A stretch of DNA of 43,993 nucleotides from Paludibacteraceae bacterium (GTDB lineage: Bacteria > Bacteroidota > Bacteroidia > Bacteroidales > Paludibacteraceae), in contig JAFYSB010000003.1 in assembly GCA_017546705.1 (NCBI GenBank), positions 1-43,993 of the forward strand, in the 5' to 3' direction. Positions 21,263-28,446 of the stretch are shown in pieces (position 1 is the stretch's first letter; the number at the start of each line of letters is the position of its first letter). The notes below the pieces were generated by a model, which saw only the letters and a program-made list of their open reading frames with translations, was not told the origin of the DNA and made no database searches. The translations under genes and the position numbers were made by a program.

Positions 21263-21538
21263 TCGCCTATGGTAAAATAACACGCGAAACAGACATAATA
21301 TAAATAAGCATTTGCTTTATTAAGGATTCTCTCAATCTTCGACAAATTGTAATATGTGTCCGAAATATAGCGAATGTTCGCATTACGGTGTGAACTTTCT
21401 GCGTATATTGGCACATATGGGAGTCGAAGCCCGAGAGAACTAATATAACCAAATGGAAGTTCGCACTTTTTGTATATTCATTCACAATATTAATCATAAA
21501 ACCGATGAGGCGATGGGATATAACCGCTAATTAGAACA
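21263..21538 (+). other. Leader D with a long multi-segment hairpin
   Basis: No gene is present. GACATAATATAAATAAGC with a following TTTGCTT (21292-21317) resembles the core motif of RNAs A and B. Downstream, four stem segments nest: TTCTCTC 21327-21333 with 21433-21439, CTTCGAC 21337-21343 with 21423-21429, ATATGTG 21352-21358 with 21412-21418, and AATATA 21364-21369 with 21404-21409. That is 27 paired positions in 113 nt. No TAnnTTTG box was found, so the transcript may come from tkt readthrough. Confidence 0.5.
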
Positions 21539-22312
21539 ATGAGAAAAGTTATCTTTATTTTTGCTACTCTCTTTGCAGCCACATTTGCCAACGCGCAGAT
21601 TATTAAGGAATGGTCAGGCTACATCGTTAATTTTGGAATGGGAATGCAAATGATAAGTTTTCATCCTATTATTCAACAAGGTAGTATTATCGGTAATTAT
21701 TTTGTATCAGAACGACTGATAGGTAATGATAAGGTTTATTATGACATTATTGATGCTTCTTCTATGACAACTGTTAAATCCGTGCTTTTAGATGATTCAG
21801 GCTATCATATTGCAGGGCTAAATATGGGACACGAAGAAAGATTCATCATTTCCAAGAATATTTTCTCAATAGATGGAAAATGGGCATGCATAGTGGCATT
21901 CCCTTCATCACAAGTTACGGGTATTGAGGCTGGCGAATATCGCGACTATAACATCTATACAGAGTTTGAGATTAGAAATGAAGCTGGTACGATATTGGCA
22001 ACAATACCTTATTATTACGATGAAAGAGATAGGTATTTAGATAATTATGTAAATTCTGAAATAAAACTTGTTAAAGCAGGAAATACACTCAAATTGTTTG
22101 TTCCTAAATACAGCAAGTATGATGATTGTGATCGTTGTGGTGGTTATTTTGGTGAATATGATATATATTCTCTTCCTGGTAGTGATGAACTGCTTGATAT
22201 TCAGTCGATTTCTGCTCCGCATAATAATGCGCGCAAGTTTTTGCATAATAACCATGTGCTGATTGAGAGCAATAAAAATACCTATAACATGCAAGGTCAG
22301 CAAGTTCGCTAA
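21539..22312 (+). CDS. AT-rich secreted protein of unknown function
   Basis: The product has 257 residues with a cleavable signal peptide (MRKVIFIFATLFAATFANA, then QIIKEW). The body is strand-rich and shows no enzyme motif; CDRCGGYFGEYDIY near 200 holds a Cys pair. The last 30 residues (SAPHNNARKFLHNNHVLIESNKNTYNMQGQQVR) have the form K-x-L-x-N-x-x-x-x-I-x-x-x-x-x-x-Y-x-x-x-G-Q-x-x-R, seen at the end of many secreted Bacteroidales proteins and related to type IX secretion sorting domains. I infer cell-surface export. Its stop codon is the first base group of 11-bp array D. AT-rich relative to tkt and htpG. Confidence 0.65.
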   Translation: MRKVIFIFATLFAATFANAQIIKEWSGYIVNFGMGMQMISFHPIIQQGSIIGNYFVSERLIGNDKVYYDIIDASSMTTVKSVLLDDSGYHIAGLNMGHEERFIISKNIFSIDGKWACIVAFPSSQVTGIEAGEYRDYNIYTEFEIRNEAGTILATIPYYYDERDRYLDNYVNSEIKLVKAGNTLKLFVPKYSKYDDCDRCGGYFGEYDIYSLPGSDELLDIQSISAPHNNARKFLHNNHVLIESNKNTYNMQGQQVR

Positions 22313-22355
22313 CCCCATACCAAAGGTATAGCAAGGGTATACGAAAAGCAAGTGG
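22312..22355 (+). repeat. Array D: 11-bp units with GGTATA core
   Basis: Units start at 22312, 22323, 22334 and 22345. The second and third read AAGGTATA-GC-A and AGGGTATA-CG-A; the first ends ATACCA; the fourth is degenerate and forms the left arm of the terminator. The same units in the same order are found at 41760-41803. Confidence 0.75.
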
Positions 22356-22374
22356 CAGAAATGTCACTTGCTTT
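22345..22374 (+). terminator. Terminator of the secreted protein gene
   Basis: AAAGCAAGTG (22345-22354) pairs perfectly with CACTTGCTTT (22365-22374), then CATTT. Confidence 0.75.
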
Positions 22375-22481
22375 CATTTGGTAGAGATAAAAACTAATAA
22401 TCGGTAATGATTATGAGTTCGTAAAATAGCCACCATCGTCTGCCATTGCTCGGCTATTTCTTTCCCTCCACAGGTTTAGTG

Positions 22482-22501
22482 CTCGGCGTTTTCCCGCCGA
22501 G
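22482..22501. repeat. GC-rich stem-loop CTCGGCG-N6-CGCCGAG, copy 2
   Basis: Stem identical to 677-696, again preceded by G(T)G and followed by TAAA; the loop differs. Confidence 0.8.
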
Positions 22502-22710
22502 TAAATATTCTTCTTTTGTCCCGACTTTAGTCGGGTATTCTTGTCGATTGTGCATTTCGCGCTCACGGCGTGAGCCGCTACCGCAGCACCGCTGCCACCA
22601 CTTCGCCTTTTGGCGACACTACACCAGAAAGCGCCCCCCCTGCACTTAGCGCAAAAAATACTTTTCTTACGCAAGAAATTAGTGGCAAATAGGTTAATTA
22701 TTATTCAGTA

Positions 22711-22718
22711 TAGTTTTG
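22711..22718 (+). promoter_or_regulatory. Possible promoter of htpG
   Basis: TAGTTTTG fits TAnnTTTG, but no clear -33 box is seen and the leader would be about 148 nt. Confidence 0.35.
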
Positions 22719-22872
22719 TGTCGAAATGACAAAATGGCAGTTTTGTGAGAGGTAAAATGCTTTGGCAAGGTTTTTGATAATTATGAATTAAGAATTATGA
22801 ATTATGAAAATTTGCTTGCGAAGAATCGTTTGAGCGAATGCGAAATAAGAATTAACAAAATAAATATAGTAT

Positions 22873-24957
22873 ATGAGCAAAAAAGGTAATATTGGGGTAA
22901 CGTCAGATAATATCTTCCCCGTCATTAAGAAGTTTCTCTACTCAGATCACGAGATTTTTCTCCGTGAGTTGATCAGTAATGCAGTAGATGCGACACAAAA
23001 ATTGAAAACCCTCGCCAGTGTTGGCGAAGCCAAAGGCGAATTGGGAGACACCCGCGTACGTGTACTTATTGATAAACAGAAAAAAACTCTCACCGTGCAA
23101 GATCATGGTATCGGTATGACTGCAGAGGAGGTGGATAAATACATCAACCAAATCGCTTTCTCTGGTGCAGAAGAGTTCGTGAATAAGTACAAAGATAATG
23201 CTCAAGCGATTATTGGTCACTTTGGTCTAGGTTTCTACTCTGCGTTTATGGTAGCAGATAAAGTGGAGATTTTCTCCCTCAGTTACCAGGATGATGCGAA
23301 GGCTGTGCATTGGTCATGCGATGGTTCGCCAGAATACACGATGGAAGAAACAATCAAAGCCGAGCGCGGAACGGATATCGTGTTGCATATCAACGAGGAA
23401 TATACACAGTATTTGGAGGATAGCACCGTGGAAGGTTTGCTGACCAAGTACTGCAAGTTCTTGCCTGTGGAGATTGCTTTTGGCATGAAAAAGGAGTGGA
23501 AGGACGGCAAGCAAGTGGAGACTGGCGAGGAGAATATCATTAACGATATCAACCCTGCTTGGACACGCAAACCTGCGGATTTGACCGAAGAGGACTACAA
23601 GAAGTTCTACCACCAACTCTATCCTCATCAGATGGATGAGCCACTCTTCCATATCCACCTGAACGTGGATTATCCATTCAATTTGACGGGTATCCTGTAT
23701 TTCCCTCGCATTAAGAATAATATTGATATTCAGCGCAATAAGATTCAATTGTATTGTAACCAAGTGTTCGTGACTGACGAAGTGGAGAATATCGTGCCAC
23801 AATACTTGACATTGCTTCATGGTGTGATTGACTCGCCAGATATTCCGTTGAACGTGAGCCGTTCGTACTTGCAGAGCGATAACAATGTGAAGAAGATCTC
23901 CAGCCATATCACCAAGAAAGTGGCTGACAAATTGGCAGAGATATTCAAGAATGACCGTGAGGATTTTGAGAAGAAATGGGATGATATCAAGCTCTTTATC
24001 CAATATGGTATGCTGAGCGATGAGAAGTTCTATGATCGTGCTGTGGGCTTCGCCCTCTTGAAGAACTTGGATAGCAAGTATTTCACTTTTGAGGAGTACA
24101 AGGAGCATGTTAAAGAAGCTCAAACGGATAAGAATGGTGATCTGATTATCCTGTACGCACAAGACGCGGATGCAAGTTATGCCTATATCCAACGCGCGAA
24201 GGAGAAGGGGTATGATGTGCTGTTGATGGACGGCGAGCTGGATGTACATGCGATGTCGCAATTCGAGCAAAAGAGCTACGGCGATGGTTCGGATGACAAG
24301 AAACAGATGATTCGTTTCGTGCGTGTGGACTCGGATGTGATTGAGAATATCATCCAAAAAGAAGACAAGGCGAAAGTGGAACTTACCGAGAATGAGGAGA
24401 ATGCACTCCGCTATAGTTTCGAGACTCTGTTGCCAAAAACCGATAAAACCCGCTATGATGTAAGTTTGGAAGCCGTTTCTGCGGACGCTCTGCCTGTATT
24501 CTTGACCCAAAACGAGTTTATGCGCCGCATGAAGGAGATGTCGGTGCATCAGCAAGGTATGTCGTTCTACGGCAATATGCCAGATCAATACAACTTGGTA
24601 ATCAATACTGCGAACGACAAGGTAAAGGCGTTGCTGGAGGAGATTACTACCGCTTGTAGCGAGCAAGTGAACCCAATCGTGGAGCAGCTGGCAGCTAAAC
24701 AGGCGGAGGAGAAGGCGTTGCAAGAGGCGCAAAAGGGCAAGAAGGAGGCAGATTTGACCCAAGAGGAGAAGGATGCGGTGACCAATATCACCAAGGAATT
24801 GGCTGCATTGAAGCAACAATTGAAGGAGCAATATGGTGCGTATGCTGCTAGTAGTGATAAACTTCATCAACTCATTGACATCGCCATGTTGGCTGCAGGT
24901 CAGTTGAAGGGCGAGGCCTTGGCGAAGTTTGTTAATCGTTCGGTGGAATTGCTATAA
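22873..24957 (+). CDS. htpG: Hsp90-type chaperone HtpG
   Basis: HtpG is the bacterial Hsp90, an ATP-driven cytoplasmic chaperone. The 694 residues begin MSKKGNIGVTSDNIFPVIKKFLYSDHEIFLRELISNAVDA, the N-terminal ATPase domain with the conserved Glu and Asn; QDHGIGMTAEEV near 77 supplies the nucleotide-binding Asp; GHFGLGFYSAFMVA near 116 is the glycine-rich lid. The middle domain has RIKNNIDIQRNKIQLYCNQVFV and the catalytic arginine region PLNVSRSYLQ near 333. The C-terminal dimer domain contains a charged insertion (AQKGKKEADLTQEEKD near 625-645) typical of Bacteroidota HtpG. A strong terminator follows. Confidence 0.97.
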   Translation: MSKKGNIGVTSDNIFPVIKKFLYSDHEIFLRELISNAVDATQKLKTLASVGEAKGELGDTRVRVLIDKQKKTLTVQDHGIGMTAEEVDKYINQIAFSGAEEFVNKYKDNAQAIIGHFGLGFYSAFMVADKVEIFSLSYQDDAKAVHWSCDGSPEYTMEETIKAERGTDIVLHINEEYTQYLEDSTVEGLLTKYCKFLPVEIAFGMKKEWKDGKQVETGEENIINDINPAWTRKPADLTEEDYKKFYHQLYPHQMDEPLFHIHLNVDYPFNLTGILYFPRIKNNIDIQRNKIQLYCNQVFVTDEVENIVPQYLTLLHGVIDSPDIPLNVSRSYLQSDNNVKKISSHITKKVADKLAEIFKNDREDFEKKWDDIKLFIQYGMLSDEKFYDRAVGFALLKNLDSKYFTFEEYKEHVKEAQTDKNGDLIILYAQDADASYAYIQRAKEKGYDVLLMDGELDVHAMSQFEQKSYGDGSDDKKQMIRFVRVDSDVIENIIQKEDKAKVELTENEENALRYSFETLLPKTDKTRYDVSLEAVSADALPVFLTQNEFMRRMKEMSVHQQGMSFYGNMPDQYNLVINTANDKVKALLEEITTACSEQVNPIVEQLAAKQAEEKALQEAQKGKKEADLTQEEKDAVTNITKELAALKQQLKEQYGAYAASSDKLHQLIDIAMLAAGQLKGEALAKFVNRSVELL

Positions 24958-24979
24958 GCATTTAACGAAAAAGAAAGAA

Positions 24980-25012
24980 ATCCTCAATGACTGGTGCATT
25001 GGGGATTTTTTT
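24980..25012 (+). terminator. Terminator of htpG
   Basis: ATCCTCAATG pairs with CATTGGGGAT, then eight T residues. Confidence 0.85.
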
Positions 25013-25089
25013 TGTGCTAATTTTGCAACTTGGAAACTACAAAAGTGTTAAAGTTTCCTAAAATGTTTGGTTGTTTCGTAGAAAAGTAG

Positions 25090-25097
25090 TACCTTTG
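25090..25097 (+). promoter_or_regulatory. Promoter of the TetR-RND efflux operon
   Basis: TACCTTTG, 146 bp before the tetR-type ATG. The leader contains array E. Confidence 0.75.
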
Positions 25098-25158
25098 CAC
25101 GGTTTTTGCGATAGAGGTGTTGCATTATACTAAGGTTGAACTTAGCATATCGACAGCT

Positions 25159-25213
25159 TTATCTTACGTGTATGTTACGTATATGTTACGTATATCCTAC
25201 GTATATGGTACGT
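25159..25213 (-). repeat. Array E: five 11-bp units, ACGTAnnATAy, in the efflux operon leader
   Basis: Read on the minus strand from 25213, the five units have dinucleotides CC, GG, AA, AA, AG and final bases T, T, T, C, A. Array A has CC, GG, AA, GG, TG and T, T, T, C, A. That is 52 of 55 identical positions, and all three differences fall in the dinucleotide. Both are preceded by CAATT; other flanks differ. Confidence 0.95.
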
Positions 25214-25242
25214 AATTGAAAGCGGAAAGACATAGAAAAACA

Positions 25243-25860
25243 ATGAATGACGTAAGGGAAAATATATTGCAAGTGGCAATTGAACGAATGCAACAAGTGG
25301 GCATTCGTAGTGTGTCTGTGGATGACATATGTCATGAGTTGGGGATGTCGAAGAAGACGTTCTATGTTTATTTTGCTTCGAAAGATGACTTGGTACAGGC
25401 TATCCTGCATAAGCATGAGCAGAAAGTGGCACATGATCTGGACAATGCCCTATCTAAACGCACCATCACACAGGTGATTGTGGAATGGGCGAAGATAGCG
25501 CAATCCACTCAGAAGAAGGATCTGAAGACACCTGCGATGATGTATGATCTGGAGAAGTACTATCCGCAACTGTTCGCAGCACACAAAAAAGTGATGCGCC
25601 AAACGGCAGAGAAGATTTTGGTACGGTTTTTGGAGAAAGGCGTGAGCGAGGGAATCTTCCGAGCCGAGATTGATGTGGATGTGGTGGCGATGATGTTTTT
25701 GGACATGCAGTACCGATTGCTGGATTTGATAACAGGCGGGCAAATGACCAAAGAGGAAGTGCACCGCATAGGACATCAAAGAATGGACATTTTGATGCGG
25801 GGCATATTGAGTGAAAGCGGTTTGGTGCGGTTGAGAGAGAAAATGAAAAATAACATATAA
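25243..25860 (+). CDS. TetR/AcrR family transcriptional regulator
   Basis: The product has 205 residues from the ATG at 25243; an upstream TTG would add nine basic residues. The N-terminal helix-turn-helix (ILQVAIERMQQVGIRSVSVDDICHELGMSKKTFYVYFASKDDLVQAIL) is a clear TetR domain with the recognition helix around MSKKTFYVYF. The C-terminal helical ligand domain ends with RLREKMKNNI. It is the first gene of an RND efflux operon, so it probably represses its own operon and responds to a pump substrate. The 11-bp array just upstream, downstream of the promoter, is a candidate operator but is also present elsewhere. Confidence 0.92.
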   Translation: MNDVRENILQVAIERMQQVGIRSVSVDDICHELGMSKKTFYVYFASKDDLVQAILHKHEQKVAHDLDNALSKRTITQVIVEWAKIAQSTQKKDLKTPAMMYDLEKYYPQLFAAHKKVMRQTAEKILVRFLEKGVSEGIFRAEIDVDVVAMMFLDMQYRLLDLITGGQMTKEEVHRIGHQRMDILMRGILSESGLVRLREKMKNNI

Positions 25861-25877
25861 TATATAAGGTATAAAAG

Positions 25878-27221
25878 ATGATGAAAAAAATTGTTTTAGC
25901 CATTGGCATGTTCGCATTTTTAGCGAACGGCATGCAGGCAGCAGATCATGTGATGGCAGCTACGAAGAAGGCTGAGGTGCGTGAGGTGCCTGCGACATTA
26001 AACCTAAGCCTCACCGAGGCGCAAGACTATGCGGTGGAGACCAACCGCAGTTTGAAGAATGCTAGTTTAGCGGTACAAAAAGTGTATGCACAACGTTGGC
26101 AGACGATAGCGAGTATGTTGCCATCGTTGGATGGAAGTGTTGGCAAGACGCTGATGTTAAATGAGGATTTTAAGGAGCACAAAATCAATTTCATGGGGCA
26201 AGAGGGCTCCATGTCGCCTTGGACATATTCTCTTACTGCTGCAGTTGGTATCAATGGTCAAGCAATCGTGGGTGCGCTATTGAATAACGTGGCGATTGAC
26301 ATGCAAAAGTTGAATCTTCAACAATCAGAGGATAACTTGCGTGCGAATGTGAAGACTAGTTATGCAAGTGTATTGGTCCTGCAAAATGTAGTAACATTGT
26401 TGGAAACATCATTGGCTAATATTGAGCAGATGGCGGAGATGACTCAGCGTAGCGTGGATGTGGGTGCCGCAGAGCAGACAACAGCCGACCTTATTAAGGT
26501 GCGTGTGAATACGTTGAAAAATAATATCAATGCAAATCTGCGTAGCACCCAATTGGCGTTGAATGCGTTGAAGGTGCTGCTGGATGTGCCAGCTAATACA
26601 GAATTGGTGTTGACTTCTACGTTGGAGGATTTTCTTTCTGCTGAGGCGGTGTTGAAATTGCTGGGTTATGATTTTGCTTTGGAGAATAATCTCAATTATC
26701 AATTGTTGGAGAAGAACGTGGAGTTGGCAAAGAAGAATGTGCATATGGCAGGTTGGGCGTATGGTCCAACGGTGTCATTAGCATTGCAATCTTCACGTAG
26801 AGATTATGGAGATAGCGAGGGATTTACAATGATGCAATCTCCTCATACTGTTGCATTTTCAGTTTCTATGCCATTGTGGTCATCGGGTAAGCGTGCTGCA
26901 GGTGTAGTAGAAAAGAAGATTGCACTGGAAGAAGCGCGCAATACATTTGCGGAGACAGCCAATAACCTCGGAATTCAAAACGAGCAATTGCGCTACAACC
27001 TGCAAAACGGTTATGAGACCTACATGAACGAGAAGGACAATATGGAGGTAACGCAACGCGTGTTTGAATCAACGACTAACAAGTTCAACCAAGGTGCGGC
27101 TTCGAATCTTGACCTCGTGAATGCGAGCAACGACCTCATCACCGCGCAAAGCAGCTACGTGCAAGCGGTATTGACATTGGTGAATGCACAAGTGGAGCTG
27201 GAGAAGTTCTTGAATTTGTAG
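25878..27221 (+). CDS. TolC family outer-membrane efflux protein
   Basis: The product has 447 residues with a signal peptide (MMKKIVLAIGMFAFLANGMQAA). It has the internal two-fold repeat of TolC proteins: LNLSLTEAQDYAVETNRSLKNASLAVQ near 42 opens the first half, and long alpha-hairpins follow (VYAQRWQTIASMLPSLDG; LVLQNVVTLLETSLANIEQMAEMTQRSVDVGAAEQ). The second half contains LLEKNVELAKKNVHMAGWAYGPTVSLAL and FNQGAASNLDLVNASNDLITAQSSYVQAVLTLVNAQVELEKFL, the classic C-terminal helix. It forms the outer-membrane channel of the efflux system and lies 17 bp after the regulator. Its stop codon is the first base group of a GC-rich repeat. Confidence 0.94.
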   Translation: MMKKIVLAIGMFAFLANGMQAADHVMAATKKAEVREVPATLNLSLTEAQDYAVETNRSLKNASLAVQKVYAQRWQTIASMLPSLDGSVGKTLMLNEDFKEHKINFMGQEGSMSPWTYSLTAAVGINGQAIVGALLNNVAIDMQKLNLQQSEDNLRANVKTSYASVLVLQNVVTLLETSLANIEQMAEMTQRSVDVGAAEQTTADLIKVRVNTLKNNINANLRSTQLALNALKVLLDVPANTELVLTSTLEDFLSAEAVLKLLGYDFALENNLNYQLLEKNVELAKKNVHMAGWAYGPTVSLALQSSRRDYGDSEGFTMMQSPHTVAFSVSMPLWSSGKRAAGVVEKKIALEEARNTFAETANNLGIQNEQLRYNLQNGYETYMNEKDNMEVTQRVFESTTNKFNQGAASNLDLVNASNDLITAQSSYVQAVLTLVNAQVELEKFLNL

Positions 27222-27253
27222 ACCCCTCCCAACCTCCCCTTCGAGGGGAGGAG
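27221..27253. repeat. GACCCCTCCC / GGGGAGG inverted repeat after tolC
   Basis: GACCCCTCCC, AACCTCCCC, TTCG, AGGGGAGGAG: the CCTCCCC and GGGGAGG arms pair. A closely related copy lies within the 5' part of priA (32221-32251). Elements of this kind are common in Bacteroidota operons. Confidence 0.8.
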
Positions 27254-27288
27254 TTTAAAACAGAGTATATAAGAAAATAAAAAAGATA

Positions 27289-28293
27289 ATGAAAAAGATT
27301 GTATTAATGATGGCGGCAGCTGTATGTCTGATTGGCTGCGGCAAGAAAGATGCTCAGGCAAAGCAAGAGGCTGAGCGCGTGGAAGTGGTAGGTACCATGA
27401 TCCTCGAAAATCATGAGATTGAGCGTGTACTCAATGTTAGTACCAACCTTCAAGGTTATTTGACACAAAACGTTGCACCTTCGTTGACAGGTAAGATTGA
27501 GCATATCTTCGTGGAGGTAGGCGATCGTGTGAAAGAGGGTGATATGCTGGTGCGTATGGATCAGAACCAATACCTCACCAGCAAGATTCAATTGGCGAAC
27601 TTGGAGGTGGAGATGAGCCGTTTGGAGGCATTGCTCGCCACAGGTAGTGTAAGCCAACAGACCTATGACCAAACCAAGGTGAGTTATGACCAATTGAAGC
27701 AAAACCTCTCATTCTTGGAGAAGAATACCTATGTGAAAGCTCCTTTTGAAGGTGTTATTTCAGCAAAGACATACGAGGACGGCGAGTTGTATGGAGGTCA
27801 ACCAATCGTTGTACTCACTCAAGTGAAGAAGTTAAAAGCACTGATTGCAGTGCCAGAGACATATTATCCTTTGATCAAGGAGGGTATGAAACTCACCGTG
27901 AAGAGCGATATTTATCCAGAGCAAACTTTCCCTGCTACTATCGAGGTGGTATATCCAACTATTGATGCTGCGAGCCACACTTTCCAATGCAAAGTGGTGA
28001 TTCCTAATGCGAGCGAGAAATTGCGCCCAGGTATGTATGTAACTACTACTCTGGGACTTGGCAAGGAGAACACTATTGTAGTACCTTATCAATCTGTAGA
28101 GAAACTGATTGGTTCGAACGAGCGTTTTGTATTCATCAACGAGAACGGCTATGCCAAGCGTGTGAGCGTGAAATTGGGTCAACGCTTTGACGAGCAAATC
28201 GAGATCATCGCTCCAGAAATCCAACCAGGTGTAGAGTATATCCACAAAGGTCAAAGCAAATTGGTGGATGGTGTGAAGATTGAAGTGAAGTAA
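27289..28293 (+). CDS. RND efflux periplasmic adaptor (membrane fusion protein)
   Basis: The product has 334 residues with a lipoprotein signal (LMMAAAVCLIGC). Membrane-fusion domains appear in order: the barrel-sandwich first half TGKIEHIFVEVGDRVKEGDMLVRMD near 68, a short coiled hairpin (QLANLEVEMSRLEALLATGSVSQQTYDQTKVSYDQLKQNL), the second half YVKAPFEGVISAKTYEDGELYGGQPIVVL near 145, then beta-barrel and membrane-proximal domains with KLRPGMYVTTTL. It bridges the RND pump and TolC. About 150 bp of inverted repeat, which starts at its stop codon, separates it from the pump gene. Confidence 0.94.
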   Translation: MKKIVLMMAAAVCLIGCGKKDAQAKQEAERVEVVGTMILENHEIERVLNVSTNLQGYLTQNVAPSLTGKIEHIFVEVGDRVKEGDMLVRMDQNQYLTSKIQLANLEVEMSRLEALLATGSVSQQTYDQTKVSYDQLKQNLSFLEKNTYVKAPFEGVISAKTYEDGELYGGQPIVVLTQVKKLKALIAVPETYYPLIKEGMKLTVKSDIYPEQTFPATIEVVYPTIDAASHTFQCKVVIPNASEKLRPGMYVTTTLGLGKENTIVVPYQSVEKLIGSNERFVFINENGYAKRVSVKLGQRFDEQIEIIAPEIQPGVEYIHKGQSKLVDGVKIEVK

Positions 28294-28435
28294 GACCGCG
28301 CTGAAGCGCTGAAAGAAGTCAGACCGTCTTCCAGACTGTTAGACCGCCACTTCGTGGCTGAGAGATTTCCAGGAATCTAACAGCGAAGCGATCTAACAAC
28401 GCAGTGGTCTAATTTCTGACAGCGAAGCGCTCTAA
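28291..28435. repeat. TTAGACCG inverted-repeat mosaic, copy R3
   Basis: TAAGACCGCGC begins at the adaptor stop codon. GTCAGACCGTC, GTTAGACCGCC, then inverse modules TCTAACAGCGAAGCGATC, TAACAACGCAGTGGTCTAA and GACAGCGAAGCGCTCTAAA follow. The element fills the entire adaptor-pump spacer. Confidence 0.85.
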
Positions 28436-28446
28436 ATAAAAGAACT

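Larger units (their letters stand above)
22375..22872. other. Gene-free spacer made of successive palindromes
   Basis: Hairpins seen are AATAGCC/GGCTATT (about 22427-22458), CTCGGCG/CGCCGAG (22482-22501), CCCGACT/AGTCGGG (about 22521-22536), GCTCAC/GTGAGC and CGCC/GGCG near 22560-22620. Near 22780-22806 are AATTATGAATTAAG-type direct repeats. No gene is supported. A weak box TAGTTTTG (22711-22718) could serve htpG. Confidence 0.65.

Noticed and set aside
22411-22674. 87-codon minus-strand ORF in the htpG spacer
   Set aside because: The frame is made of palindromic GC-rich elements; the peptide is repetitive and no start signals are seen.
23314-24870. 518-codon open frame on the minus strand across htpG
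   Set aside because: It is the mirror of a highly expressed, codon-biased gene. The translation is low in complexity and shows no domain, and HtpG on the other strand is unmistakable.
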